DNA of 64,000 bases from Allokutzneria sp. A3M-2-11 16 (GTDB taxonomy: Bacteria > Actinomycetota > Actinomycetes > Mycobacteriales > Pseudonocardiaceae): positions 3,596,001 to 3,660,000 of the forward strand of contig NZ_JANAVO010000001.1 in assembly GCF_024213555.1 (NCBI RefSeq). Direction: 5' to 3'. Each line of letters opens with the position of its first letter. Within the stretch, counting starts at the first letter, position 1. A model generated the notes under the pieces. That model made no database searches and had not been told where the DNA came from. It was given only the letters and a program-made list of their open reading frames with translations. Shown piece by piece: positions 1 to 8,862 of the stretch. A program made the translations under genes and the position numbers.

Positions 1-396
1 AACGGCGCCGCACTGCTCATCGCGCCCGCGGTGTGGCCGCACGTGGGGGACTGGCGCGCGGAGCTTTTCCTGTACTCCGAAGAGGTCGACTACTGCCTCC
101 GAGTCCAGGAAGCGGGCTGGTCGACCAAGCAGGTGCGGGGCGCTCGTGCCGTCCACAAGGGCGGTGAGGTCGCCACGTCGCCGAAGCTGTGGGCGCAGCT
201 GGTGACCAATCGCGTCGTGCACGCGGCGAAGTGGAACGGCGCGATCGGCGCGCGAATTGTTTGGGGGGCACTGGTTTTGGCTCAGCTCATCCGGCTGCCG
301 CTGCGGCGCGGGACCCACCTCGCGGCGTTGCGGGCGTTGTTGTCCGGACGGCGCGCGCTGCTCTCGGGCAAGCCCACCAATCCCGGGCGGGGTTGA
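1..396 (+). CDS. Glycosyltransferase family 2, C-terminal part (5' end outside window)
   Basis: The reading frame is open from base 1, so the gene begins upstream. The visible 131 residues contain FLYSEEVDYCLR, the acidic and aromatic motif of GT2 rhamnosyltransferase-like enzymes, where the acidic residues sit in the acceptor/catalytic site. A hydrophobic stretch and a basic tail follow (RALLSGRRALLSGKP). These enzymes build surface polysaccharide at the cytoplasmic face of the membrane. The stop TGA overlaps the ATG of the flippase gene (ATGA), so the two are translationally coupled. The exact sugar donor cannot be told. Confidence 0.85.
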   Translation, partial: NGAALLIAPAVWPHVGDWRAELFLYSEEVDYCLRVQEAGWSTKQVRGARAVHKGGEVATSPKLWAQLVTNRVVHAAKWNGAIGARIVWGALVLAQLIRLPLRRGTHLAALRALLSGRRALLSGKPTNPGRG

Positions 397-1829
397 TGAG
401 CGAGACGACGGCGCTCGCCGGACGCTTCAAACGCGGCCTCTGGCTGAGCCTGCTCAACACGTTGCTGTCCAGGCTCGGCACGTTCGTGCTGGGCATCGTC
501 CTCGCCCGGCTGCTCGTTCCCGAGGAGTTCGGCCTCTACGCCACCGCGCTCGTCGTGCTGACGCTGCTGTTCACCTTCAGCGACCTCGGCGCGGCGACGG
601 CGGTGGTGCGGCGGCCCGGGGACGTGCGCGCGATGCTGCCGACGGCGTGGACCGTTTCGGTGGTCGGCAGCACCATCGCGTTCCTCGTGTGCGCGGTGAG
701 CGCGCCGTGGCTGGCTTCGGCGTTGGGCAGCCCGCACGCGACGGACATCGTGCGGTTCCTCGCGATCAACGTGCTGCTGGACGGTTTTGCCGCGGTGCCA
801 GCGGGAATGCTGACCCGCGAACTGGCGCAGGCGCGCAGGCTCGTCGCGGACCTCTCCGGCAGCGTGCTCAACCTGGCGCTCACCGCGACGCTGGCGTTCC
901 TCGGCTATGGCGCGTGGGCGTTGGTGATCGGTCACGTCAGCGGGACCGCGCTCGTCGTGGTGCTGCTGCTCGTGCTCAGCAAGCAGTGGCCGCGGTTCGG
1001 CTTCGTGAAGGAGCACTTCCTCGAAGTCGGCGCGTACGGCCTGTCGGTGATCGCGTCCTCGCTGCTGCTGATGCTCGCGCAGAGCGTTCCGCAGATGGTC
1101 ACGGCGAGCGCGCTCGGCGTGACCGCGCTGGGTTTCTTCTACCTGGCCAACAACGTGGCGAACTGGCCGGTGTCGATCGTCTCCGGGACCATGGAGCGGG
1201 TCGCGCTGGCCATGTTCTCCCGTTCCCGCGACCACGGCGCCGACCTGGATCGCGCCGCGGGCGGGGTGATCGGCCTCGTCGGGGTCGCCGTGCTGCCGGG
1301 CGGGATCGCGCTCGCGTTGCTGGCGCACCCGATCGTCGAGGTGGTCTACGGCGCGAGGTGGGAGCCGGCCGCGGCGGTGCTCGTCGGCCTCGCGGTCGCG
1401 GCGATCGGCAGGGTGTTCGTGGACCTGGCGATGCACCTGCTGCTCGCGGTCGGGGTGCCGCTGTCCTCGGCGCTGATCCAGCTCTCGTGGCTGGCCGCGC
1501 TCGTGCCCGCGACCATCGTCGCGGCCCAGGTGTGGGGCCTGCCCGGGATCGGCTGGGCCCAGGCGGCGGTGTCGCTGTTCGTCGCCGTCCCGGTGCACGT
1601 GTGGGGCCTGCGGCGGGCCGGGGTGCACGTTTCTTCCCTAGTTCGGGGGATGGTTCCGTCGTTGCTGTCCGCAGCCGTCACCGGCGGTGGGCTGATCCTG
1701 GTCCGGGCCTTCTCGCCCTCCCCGCTACTGAGCGTCGCGGTCGGTGGGACGCTCACCGCGGCCGTCGTCGCCATCGGGTGGTTTCGATACCGCCACACCT
1801 TGGACGAGGCTCTGGCGGTCGCCGGGTGA
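396..1829 (+). CDS. Polysaccharide flippase (Wzx/MATE-like, polysaccharide biosynthesis protein)
   Basis: A protein of 477 residues made almost entirely of hydrophobic segments. It starts MSETTALAGRFKRGLWLSLL and carries the N-terminal LLVPEEFGLYATA region typical of lipid-linked oligosaccharide flippases (PF01943/PF13440 type). Such proteins move undecaprenyl-linked repeat units across the membrane. The start at 396 overlaps the upstream glycosyltransferase stop by 4 nt. The frame is open further upstream, but that part only reads through the GT2 gene. Context (GT2, GT4, WecG-like enzyme nearby) supports an exopolysaccharide or teichoic-acid-like pathway. Confidence 0.85.
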   Translation: MSETTALAGRFKRGLWLSLLNTLLSRLGTFVLGIVLARLLVPEEFGLYATALVVLTLLFTFSDLGAATAVVRRPGDVRAMLPTAWTVSVVGSTIAFLVCAVSAPWLASALGSPHATDIVRFLAINVLLDGFAAVPAGMLTRELAQARRLVADLSGSVLNLALTATLAFLGYGAWALVIGHVSGTALVVVLLLVLSKQWPRFGFVKEHFLEVGAYGLSVIASSLLLMLAQSVPQMVTASALGVTALGFFYLANNVANWPVSIVSGTMERVALAMFSRSRDHGADLDRAAGGVIGLVGVAVLPGGIALALLAHPIVEVVYGARWEPAAAVLVGLAVAAIGRVFVDLAMHLLLAVGVPLSSALIQLSWLAALVPATIVAAQVWGLPGIGWAQAAVSLFVAVPVHVWGLRRAGVHVSSLVRGMVPSLLSAAVTGGGLILVRAFSPSPLLSVAVGGTLTAAVVAIGWFRYRHTLDEALAVAG

Positions 1830-1879
1830 GAACTCCATTCCGGACTTACGATTTTCCCTGGTGAGAGGTGGTGGGCGGA

Positions 1880-2899
1880 ATGCGGGGAGCCAAGGTTCGG
1901 TTACTGGCCGCGCTGGCGGCCGTCCTGCTCGTCCTGGCCGCGTGCACGTCCGGCTCCGAGCCGCCGTCCCCGCCCGACCGGTCCGAGCGCGGGTCTCCGC
2001 GAACGCCGATCCCCAGTCCCTTCCAGGACAGCCGGTTCTTCTACGTCGACCCCGAGGCCAACGTCGTCTCGTGGCTCAACGGCAACCGGGGTGACGGCCG
2101 CGCGGGGGTGATCGAGGAACGCATCGCCCGGCAGGCCACCGCCCGGTGGATCGGCCCCGGCGACAACACCCACCGCCGCGTCTCCGGCTTCGTCAACGCC
2201 GCCTACGCCCTCGGTCAGCTGCCGGTGCTGGTGGGCTACAACATCCCCAACCGCGACTGCGGCAACCATTCCGCGGGCGGGGCCCGGTCCGCCGACGAGT
2301 ACCTGCGGTGGGTCGACGTCGTCGCGCGGGCGATCGGGGACCGGCCCGCCCTGATCGTCCTGGAGCCGGACGCGGTGATCCACTTCGAGTGCCTCGACGA
2401 GGCGGGACGCCAGGAGCGCAAGCGAATCCTCACCGCCGCGGTGGCGACGCTGAACCGCTTCGCCACCTCCACCTGGGTCTACCTCGACGGTGGCGACGGC
2501 GCGCACAACCCGGCCGACCGCGTCGCCACCGGCCTCGCCGAGTCCGGTCTCGGCACCGGCGCGCGGGGCTTCGCGGTCAACGTCTCCAACTTCAACAGCA
2601 CCGAGGACGCGGCGCGGTACGGCAACGACCTCAAGCGCGTGCTGTCCACCCGCTACGGCATCGAAGCGGGCTTCGTGATCGACATCAGCCGCAACGGCAA
2701 CGGCTCCGACGGCAGCTGGTGCAACCCCGGTGGGCGATCGCTCGGGGCTCCGCCCCAGGTCGGCGGGCCGGGCGGGGCGGACGCGCTGCTGTGGGTGAAG
2801 CGCCCGGGGGAGTCGGACGGCGACTGCGGGGTCGGCGCGGGCACCTCGTCGGGGGCCTTCTACCCGGAGCTGGCCATGCGGCTCATCAACGGCGACTGA
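1880..2899 (+). CDS. Glycoside hydrolase family 6 lipoprotein (endoglucanase/cellobiohydrolase-like)
   Basis: 339 residues from ATG 1880; GTG codons at 1868 and 1871 are alternative in-frame starts. The N-terminus MRGAKVRLLAALAAVLLVLAAC is a signal peptide with lipobox LAAC (Cys22), so the protein should be a membrane-anchored lipoprotein. The catalytic region has both GH6 signatures: VGYNIPNRDCG (the Asp of the first signature) and LIVLEPDAV. Late in the protein DISRNGNGSDGSWCNPGGR and LLWVKRPGESDG are also typical of GH6. GH6 enzymes cleave beta-1,4-glucans. Its position inside a surface polysaccharide cluster suggests it trims a beta-glucan made by the same locus rather than feeding on cellulose; that part is inference. 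Confidence 0.9.
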   Translation: MRGAKVRLLAALAAVLLVLAACTSGSEPPSPPDRSERGSPRTPIPSPFQDSRFFYVDPEANVVSWLNGNRGDGRAGVIEERIARQATARWIGPGDNTHRRVSGFVNAAYALGQLPVLVGYNIPNRDCGNHSAGGARSADEYLRWVDVVARAIGDRPALIVLEPDAVIHFECLDEAGRQERKRILTAAVATLNRFATSTWVYLDGGDGAHNPADRVATGLAESGLGTGARGFAVNVSNFNSTEDAARYGNDLKRVLSTRYGIEAGFVIDISRNGNGSDGSWCNPGGRSLGAPPQVGGPGGADALLWVKRPGESDGDCGVGAGTSSGAFYPELAMRLINGD

Positions 2900-2948
2900 T
2901 CGGTAACAACGTGCCCGGCGGGCCTGCGGATTCGCTAGCCTCGGCGGC

Positions 2949-3551
2949 ATGAATGACCAGCCCGAGCTGCGGGTCGGCGACCTCGAGCGCGAACAGATCG
3001 CGCAGCTGCTCAACCAGGCCGTCGGCGAGGGCCGCCTGACCCTGACCGAGTACAACGAGCGCGTCGGCCTCGCCTACGCCGCCCGCACCAGGGGCGAGTT
3101 GGACCTGGTCGTCGCGGACCTCCCGGTGGCCCGCCCCTCCGCGGCGCCCCTGCCCGTCACCGACGAGGGCGGCACCGGCAAGCGCCAGTGGGCGGTCGCG
3201 GTGATGAGCGGTGCCGTGCGCAACGGCCGCTGGCGGGTCGAGTCGGACGTCAGCGCGTTCGCCCTGATGGGCGGCGTCGAGCTGGACTTCCGCACGGCGG
3301 TGCTCACGTCCAAGGTCACCACGATCACCGCCGTGGCCATCATGGGTGGGATCCAGATCACCGTCCCGCCCGGCGTGCGCGTCGAAGTGGCCGGTTTCAG
3401 TTTCATGGGCGGCAAGGACGTCAACGTCGACGAGGACTCGGTGACCGCGGACTCGCCGACGATCCGCATCAACGGCTACGCGCTCATGGGCGGTATCGAG
3501 ATCGTCACGAAGCACCCCAAGCGCAAGCAGATCGAGGCCTACGACGACTGA
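2949..3551 (+). CDS. DUF1707 protein with C-terminal LiaF-like beta-helix repeat
   Basis: 200 residues. The N-terminus (about 6-60) ELRVGDLEREQIAQLLNQAV followed by GRLTLTEYNERVGLAYAART is a clear DUF1707 (SHOCT-like) domain. The C-terminal half repeats short beta units around FALMGGVELDF, AIMGGIQITVP, SFMGGKDVNV and ALMGGIEIV, as in the cell-wall-active antibiotic response (LiaF/DUF2154) family. No signal peptide or membrane segment is seen. The function is unknown; relatives are linked to envelope stress sensing. Its 3' end overlaps the convergent GT4 gene by 13 nt. Confidence 0.85.
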   Translation: MNDQPELRVGDLEREQIAQLLNQAVGEGRLTLTEYNERVGLAYAARTRGELDLVVADLPVARPSAAPLPVTDEGGTGKRQWAVAVMSGAVRNGRWRVESDVSAFALMGGVELDFRTAVLTSKVTTITAVAIMGGIQITVPPGVRVEVAGFSFMGGKDVNVDEDSVTADSPTIRINGYALMGGIEIVTKHPKRKQIEAYDD

Positions 3552-4648
3552 GGGAGAAGGGGGGTTGGCGTGGTGGTGACGTTGTGGCGGGCGAGCCAGG
3601 ACGCGACGTCCACTGTGGACTCTCCGGAGCGCCAGGACGCGATGGCCGAGGCGGTGGCGGCGGGGCCGTCGGCGATCAGCCAAGGGCCGCGGGGGTCCAC
3701 GGCGGCGGCTAGCTGAGGGGGCACGACGGAAGGGAGGCCGTATTCGGCGGCCTCCAGCATCTTCACGCTGATTCCCGTTGAGGCACCGAAGCGCGGCACC
3801 ACGACGAGGCCGACCTTGCGGTAGAAGTCAGCCTCCTCCTTGACCCGGCCTAGCGCGGTGACGGCCCGGTGACCCGCGTAGGACTCGGTTCCGTTGCCCG
3901 CCAACACATAAGGCACGTCCTGGCCGAGCCGGTCCAGCTCCGCGCGCACGGGGCCGACCAGGGCCGCGAGGGCGCGCTCGTTCGGCGGCCAGCTCGCCTT
4001 GCCGATGAAGCCGAGGGCCTCCGTCGACGAGGAGACGGGCTGCGGGATCAACGGCAGCGGCAGGTGCTCGGCGCCGATTCCCCAGCCGCGCAACACATAC
4101 GCGTCTGTGCGGGACAACGTGAACACCTTGTCCGGCAGTGCGAGCAGCCTGCGCTCCGCGCGGGGCAGGCGCCACGTCTCGCCCAGCAGCCGCAGGGGGC
4201 GCGGGGAGTGCTCCACCGCGATCGTCGACTCCACGTTGTGCGCGACGTGCGACGCCACCGGAACCCCGGCCGCCTCGGCGAGCAGCAGGCCGGGCCAACC
4301 GCTGGTGATCACCTCGCGACCGGCCGCGCGCTCCCGGAGCAGGGCCGCGGCGCGACGCCAGCCCGGGAACACGGTGAACTTCCTGGCCAGATACGGCTCG
4401 GGACTGGTGAGCATGCCCGCGGCGACGCGCAGCAGCCGGGCGCGGTCGCCGCGCACCTCAAGAGGCACCGAGCCCGCGGAATGGCACGGCAGGCCCTCGT
4501 CGGACCAGTTGCCTTCGTCGCCGGTCACGCACACCACGTCGACGTCGTGCGAGCGGCTCAGCATCGCGAGCAGGCGGCGATCCACCCAACCGCTGCCGCC
4601 CAGCTCGCGCCTGCCGAGCGGGTAGGTGGTGACGAAACAGATCTTCAC
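3539..4648 (-). CDS. Glycosyltransferase family 4-like
   Basis: 369 residues from GTG 4648, which has GAGGAAAGC just upstream and overlaps the stop of the WecG-like gene (GTGA). The N-terminus VKICFVTTYPLGRRELGGSG is the first beta strand and Gly loop of a GT-B fold. The C-terminal FGASTGISVKMLEAAEYGLP matches the donor-binding helix of GT4 enzymes. The frame is open upstream to 4885, but only by reading through the neighbouring gene. It probably adds a sugar to a lipid-linked glycan made with the neighbouring WecG-like enzyme. Confidence 0.82.
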   Translation of the reverse strand: MKICFVTTYPLGRRELGGSGWVDRRLLAMLSRSHDVDVVCVTGDEGNWSDEGLPCHSAGSVPLEVRGDRARLLRVAAGMLTSPEPYLARKFTVFPGWRRAAALLRERAAGREVITSGWPGLLLAEAAGVPVASHVAHNVESTIAVEHSPRPLRLLGETWRLPRAERRLLALPDKVFTLSRTDAYVLRGWGIGAEHLPLPLIPQPVSSSTEALGFIGKASWPPNERALAALVGPVRAELDRLGQDVPYVLAGNGTESYAGHRAVTALGRVKEEADFYRKVGLVVVPRFGASTGISVKMLEAAEYGLPSVVPPQLAAAVDPRGPWLIADGPAATASAIASWRSGESTVDVASWLARHNVTTTPTPLLPQSS

Positions 4649-5397
4649 GCTTTCCTCCGCAAACCGAACCGCTCCGCGAGCACCCTGCCCAGGAACAAGG
4701 GATTCCCGACGACGTAGCGCTGGAAGAGCCGCCGCGGTTCCTGGGCGAGGCGGTACAGCCACTCGACGCCCGCGCGGCGCATCCACGTGGGCGCGCGCTC
4801 GACCTTGCCCGCCGTGAAGTCCAGGAACGCGCCCACAGCAACACCCAACCGGGCGCCCGTCGCGGTGAGGTAGCGGTCCAGCCACAGTTCCTGCGCCGGG
4901 TTGCCCATGGCCACGATCAGCACTTCCGCGCCACTGGCCCGAATCCGGCCGACCACCGCCTCCACGTCCGGTGAGAAGCCGTGCTGCGTGCCCGCGATCT
5001 TCAGCCCCGGGATCGCGGCGGTGAGCTTCTCCGCCGCGGTCTCGCCGATGCCGGGCTCCCCGCCGAGCAGGTACACCGCCGCGCCGCGGTCGGCCGCCTC
5101 GCGCAGGATCTTCGGGGTGAAGTCGGTTCCGTTGAGGTTGGCCGGAAAGACATCTCCCTGTAGCCGGGCCGCGATCGCCAGACCCGAACCGTCGTTGAGC
5201 ACCAGCGCGGCGTCCTCCAGAACCCGCCGGTACGCGGTGTTCGCGCAGGCCACGTTCATCGAGTGGGCATTGGCGTAGACCACGACCGCTGCCGAGGGTC
5301 CCTCGAACAGCCGCTTGACTTCGTCGAGCGCGGCTTGTTCGGTCAGTTTGGCGACGCGCACACCGAGGATCGGCACGGTCGGGATGTCCGTTCGCAT
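4645..5397 (-). CDS. WecG/TagA/CpsF family glycosyltransferase (GT26)
   Basis: 250 residues from ATG 5397 (MRTDIPTVPILGVRVAKLTE). Family motifs are clear: VVVYANAHSMNVAC, LVLNDGSGLAIAARLQGD (the DG donor-site motif), VYLLGGEPGIGETAAEKL, LIVAMGNPAQELWLDR and VGAFLDFTAGKVERAPTWMR. The length fits the family (about 240-260). WecG/TagA enzymes transfer N-acetylmannosamine or a related sugar onto a lipid-linked GlcNAc. The gene is translationally coupled to the following GT4 gene. No strong Shine-Dalgarno is visible before the ATG. The long open frame above 5397 is a shadow of the divergent GNAT gene. Confidence 0.88.
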   Translation of the reverse strand: MRTDIPTVPILGVRVAKLTEQAALDEVKRLFEGPSAAVVVYANAHSMNVACANTAYRRVLEDAALVLNDGSGLAIAARLQGDVFPANLNGTDFTPKILREAADRGAAVYLLGGEPGIGETAAEKLTAAIPGLKIAGTQHGFSPDVEAVVGRIRASGAEVLIVAMGNPAQELWLDRYLTATGARLGVAVGAFLDFTAGKVERAPTWMRRAGVEWLYRLAQEPRRLFQRYVVGNPLFLGRVLAERFGLRRKA

Positions 5398-5477
5398 GTA
5401 ACTATCTTGCCGTCCCCGCCGATGGGGTATGCGATCGCGTTGTACTGCAATGAGTTCCCGGTCTGAGGGTGTCCTAT

Positions 5478-6131
5478 GTGCACAGTTGGTCGACCACGGT
5501 GAGGGCACGCTCGCTCGCGGGCGCCGTCGTCCGCAGGATCCGCCCGGAGCACCCCGGCTGGCCCGCCGTCCTCGGCCCGGAGCTGGACCAGGGCAGGCGG
5601 CTGCGGCTGCGCCCGCCGCTGCCCGAGGACGCCGCGGACTGGTCCAGGATCGTCCGCGCAGACCAGGCCGAGCTGGAGCCCTGGTGGCAGACCAGCGACC
5701 GCTCGTGGGCCGAGCGCACCACCGAGGCGTGCTGGCGGGAACAGGGCTGGTCCCTGCGCCGCAACGCCCGCAGGGGCACGGTGCTGCCGCTGGTGATCGA
5801 GGTGGACGGCCGCTTCGGCGGCGAGATGATCCTGCACCGGGTGGACCACTCGCACGGCACCGCGGAGCTGGGCGCCTGGGTGGCCTCCGAGCACCGGGGC
5901 AGCGGGGTGGCCGCGCAGGCCCTGCGGATGATGGTGCGGCACGCCTTCGGCCCGGTGGGGCTGCGGCGGATCGTCGCCCCGGTCGGGGTCGGCAACCGTC
6001 CCGCGGCGTTCGTGCTGGCGCGCAACGGCTTCCGCAAGGAGGGCCTGTTACGCAGGCACATGGACGTCGGAGGAGAGCTGCGGGATCACCAGCTCTGGTC
6101 GCTTCTGCCCGAGGATGTGGACTGGCTGTGA
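5478..6131 (+). CDS. GNAT acetyltransferase (RimJ/RimL-like)
   Basis: About 217 residues. GTG 5478 is preferred because GAGGG at 5465-5469 lies 8 nt upstream; GTG 5469 is an in-frame alternative with the ribosome site touching it. The sequence RRLRLRPPLPEDAADWSRI opens a GNAT fold. Motif A is GAWVASEHRGSGVAAQALRM and motif B is VGVGNRPAAFVLARNGFRKEG. RimJ/RimL-like GNATs acetylate protein N-termini or small amines. The stop overlaps the start of the aminotransferase gene (GTGA), so the pair may introduce and then acetylate an amino group; the substrate is unknown. Confidence 0.82.
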   Translation: MHSWSTTVRARSLAGAVVRRIRPEHPGWPAVLGPELDQGRRLRLRPPLPEDAADWSRIVRADQAELEPWWQTSDRSWAERTTEACWREQGWSLRRNARRGTVLPLVIEVDGRFGGEMILHRVDHSHGTAELGAWVASEHRGSGVAAQALRMMVRHAFGPVGLRRIVAPVGVGNRPAAFVLARNGFRKEGLLRRHMDVGGELRDHQLWSLLPEDVDWL

Positions 6132-7465
6132 ACGACGATTTCACCCGTTCGGCGAGCATGCAGGCGCGCCTGCACGAACTCGTCCCCGGTGGGGCGCACA
6201 CCTACGCCCGCGCCTCCGACCAGTACCCCGAGCACATGACGCCGATCCTGGAGCGGGGCAGCGGCGCGCACGTCTGGGACGCCGACGGGAACCGCTTCGT
6301 CGAGTACGGCATGGGGCTGCGCTCGGTGACCCTCGGACACGGGTACGAGCCGGTGCTCGCCGCGGTCCGCGAAGCCATGGCGAACGGGATCAACTTCTCC
6401 CGGCCGACCACGCTCGAACTCGCCGCGGCGGAGGACTTCCTCGCCGGGGTGCCCGGGGCGGACATGGTGAAGTTCGCCAAGAACGGCTCCGACGCCACCA
6501 CCGCCGCGCTCCGGCTGGCCCGCGCCGTCACTGGCCGGGACAAGGTGGCGATCTGCGCCGACCAGCCGTTCTTCTCCGTTGACGACTGGTTCATCGGCAC
6601 CGCGGGGATGAACGCGGGCATCCCGGAGTCCACCCGGGAGCTCACGGTCTCCTTCCGCTACAACGACCTGGCTTCGCTGCGCGAGCTGTTCGCAGTCCAC
6701 AGTGGACAGATCGCCGCGGTTTTCCTGGAGGCGGCGACCGCGCTGCGCGAGCCCGAGCCCGGTTTCCTCGAAGGCGTGCGCGAGATCTGCGACCGCGAGG
6801 GCGCCGTGCTGGTCTTCGACGAGATGATCACCGGGTTCCGCTGGGCGGCCGGTGGCGCGCAACAGGTCTACGGCGTGCGTCCGGACTTGTCCTGCTGGGG
6901 CAAGGCAATGGGCAACGGGTTCCCGATCGCGGCGCTGGCGGGCAAGCGCGAGCTGATGGAGCTGGGCGGGCTGCGCACGGACGCGGCGCGGGTCTTCCTG
7001 CTCTCCACCACGCACGGCCCCGAATCGGCTTCACTGGCGGCTTTCCGCGCCGTGGTCAGGGCTTACCGCGAAACCGACCCGGTCGGCGTGATGGAGCGGC
7101 AGGGCGTAGTGCTCGCCGACGCCGTCAACGACCTGTCCAAGGAACTGGGCACTTTCCCCGCGGTCTCCGTCATCGGCAGACCGTCGTGCCTGGTGTTCAC
7201 CACCGCTGACGCTGATGGCAAGCCGTCCCAGGCGTTCCGCACGCTGTTCCTCCAGGAGTTGTTGCGGCACGGCGTGCTCGGCCAGTCCTTCGTGATCTCC
7301 GCCGCGCACACCGACGCCGATGTCGAGCACACGGTCACCGCGGTCCGCGCGGCCCTGGAGGTCTACCGCAAGGCGCTGGACGCGGGGAGTGTGGAGGGGC
7401 TGCTCGACGGGCGTCCGGTCGCACCGGCGCTGCGTTCCCACGCCGCACCGAGGCGCTTGCCCTGA
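6128..7465 (+). CDS. Class III PLP aminotransferase (glutamate-1-semialdehyde aminomutase-like)
   Basis: 445 residues from GTG 6128, overlapping the GNAT stop by 4 nt. Family features include LVPGGAHTYARASDQYPE, the cofactor loop KNGSDATTAALRLARA, VLVFDEMITGFR (the PLP ring Asp) and SCWGKAMGNGFPIAAL with the Schiff-base Lys. The C-terminus KALDAGSVEGLLDGRPV is the usual GSA-aminomutase-like ending, so the gene is complete. It is probably not the haem-pathway hemL: it sits with GT2, GT4, WecG-like and GNAT genes, where homologues aminate sugar or polyol intermediates. Its last 103 nt overlap the convergent acyltransferase gene. Confidence 0.85.
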   Translation: MNDDFTRSASMQARLHELVPGGAHTYARASDQYPEHMTPILERGSGAHVWDADGNRFVEYGMGLRSVTLGHGYEPVLAAVREAMANGINFSRPTTLELAAAEDFLAGVPGADMVKFAKNGSDATTAALRLARAVTGRDKVAICADQPFFSVDDWFIGTAGMNAGIPESTRELTVSFRYNDLASLRELFAVHSGQIAAVFLEAATALREPEPGFLEGVREICDREGAVLVFDEMITGFRWAAGGAQQVYGVRPDLSCWGKAMGNGFPIAALAGKRELMELGGLRTDAARVFLLSTTHGPESASLAAFRAVVRAYRETDPVGVMERQGVVLADAVNDLSKELGTFPAVSVIGRPSCLVFTTADADGKPSQAFRTLFLQELLRHGVLGQSFVISAAHTDADVEHTVTAVRAALEVYRKALDAGSVEGLLDGRPVAPALRSHAAPRRLP

Positions 7466-8688
7466 GACTCCACCAGTAGCACCGCGACGCCGACCGTCAT
7501 CGCGAGGACGGCGTGCGACGCTTGAGGGTTGGTCAGATCGAGGCCGTGGCGTGTGCCCTCGCGCACGCCATAGGCACAGATCAACAAACCGACCAGCGGC
7601 CACCGTGAGTCCACTGTGGGCAAAGCGAGGTGCACTCGGCGCACGACGCGCAGCACGCCGAGCAATGCGAGAGTGCTGACCGCGAGCCACAACGGCCGGG
7701 AGAGCCACCATCCGAGACCGGGCGACGGCAACAGGATCTGGGGCGCCAGCAACGCGATGCCGAGCAGCATCGCCCCGGCGGGCAGGTGCCACAGGTACAC
7801 CGGCATCACGGAAGGGTTGGCGCGCTTGAGGAATCTCTGCGCCCGGTCGCCGGAGAGCTTGCGTTCGGCCCACGGGGCGACCAACAGGAACACGCACACC
7901 TGCGCGAACGAGAGCATGATCATCGCCAGCGTCGGCGGGGACAGGTTGGAGACGAGAACGCCCGGCAGTCCGAGCATGCTCGGTGGATACGGCCCGGCGA
8001 ACACCATCGTCGCCATCGCGGCAACGGCCACAACGATGAGCGCGTACAGCGCCGGTCGGGTGTAGCGGGCGAAAGCGCCTCGGGCGTATGCGATTCCGAA
8101 CTGGTGCGCGGTCAGCCAGACGAGCAGGAAGTTGATGTCGCCGCCGACGCCGATGTCCGCGACCAGGCCGACGGTGGAGAACCGCACGAAGTCCACAATG
8201 GACACAACGGCGGTCATGGCGAGCGGGACGGCCATGCCGAAGCGGTCGTGCAGCCGCACCATCAGCGGCGCCACGCACACGACGACCAGGTAGATCGCCA
8301 GGAACCACAGGGGTTTCATGACCTGCTGGCCCACGGTCGCGACTGGCTGGAGGCCGAGCGCGCCGCCCACCGTGCTCGCCGCGGTGAAGAGCATCACCAA
8401 GGGGATCGCCGGGATCATCAGGGCCATCGCCCGCTTCGCCAGGAACGACTCCCCGCGTGCCCGCGCCGCGTCGACCCCGGCCGCGTTCGCGTAGCCACCG
8501 GCGAAGAACACCAACGGCATCACCTGGAGCAGCCAGGTCAGCGCCCACATGACCGGCCCGCTGACCCCGATCCCCACCCGCACCACGCCGTTGTCCACGC
8601 CGACGTAAGCGCCGAACCAGTGGGCGAACACGACCAGTCCCACCGAACCGACGCGCACGGCGTCGATCACCGGGTTGCGTTCCTTCAT
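7363..8688 (-). CDS. Membrane acyltransferase family 3 (OafA/Oac-like)
   Basis: 441 residues from ATG 8688 with GGGGAG 4 nt upstream. The opening NPVIDAVRVGSVGLVVFAHW includes the family's R.....V...H pattern, and about ten hydrophobic segments follow. This integral membrane family O-acylates surface carbohydrates. The final 30 residues (WERSAGATGRPSSSPSTLPA) are low complexity and lie antisense to the aminotransferase C-terminus. The frame stays open far above 8688, but that only reads through the intergenic region and the dsbA-like gene. It probably decorates the polysaccharide of this locus. Confidence 0.8.
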   Translation of the reverse strand: MKERNPVIDAVRVGSVGLVVFAHWFGAYVGVDNGVVRVGIGVSGPVMWALTWLLQVMPLVFFAGGYANAAGVDAARARGESFLAKRAMALMIPAIPLVMLFTAASTVGGALGLQPVATVGQQVMKPLWFLAIYLVVVCVAPLMVRLHDRFGMAVPLAMTAVVSIVDFVRFSTVGLVADIGVGGDINFLLVWLTAHQFGIAYARGAFARYTRPALYALIVVAVAAMATMVFAGPYPPSMLGLPGVLVSNLSPPTLAMIMLSFAQVCVFLLVAPWAERKLSGDRAQRFLKRANPSVMPVYLWHLPAGAMLLGIALLAPQILLPSPGLGWWLSRPLWLAVSTLALLGVLRVVRRVHLALPTVDSRWPLVGLLICAYGVREGTRHGLDLTNPQASHAVLAMTVGVAVLLVESQGKRLGAAWERSAGATGRPSSSPSTLPASSALR

Positions 8689-8862
8689 GTTCTCCCCTTG
8701 AGATCGCCCTCTCACCCAGACTGACGACGGGGCAGGTGAAAAAAGATCTGGCGAGCCTCCGACCTGGGCGGCGGCCAGCACCACGACCGGGGTGGGGCCT
8801 GCCATACCCCCTGCGGCACGTGGGTACGGTGAGCGGGTCGGACCCCGCACGGATGAGGACAC

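Noticed and set aside
6128-7465. True haem-pathway hemL
   Set aside because: Motifs cannot exclude it, but the surroundings are all surface-sugar genes and no other haem gene is present.
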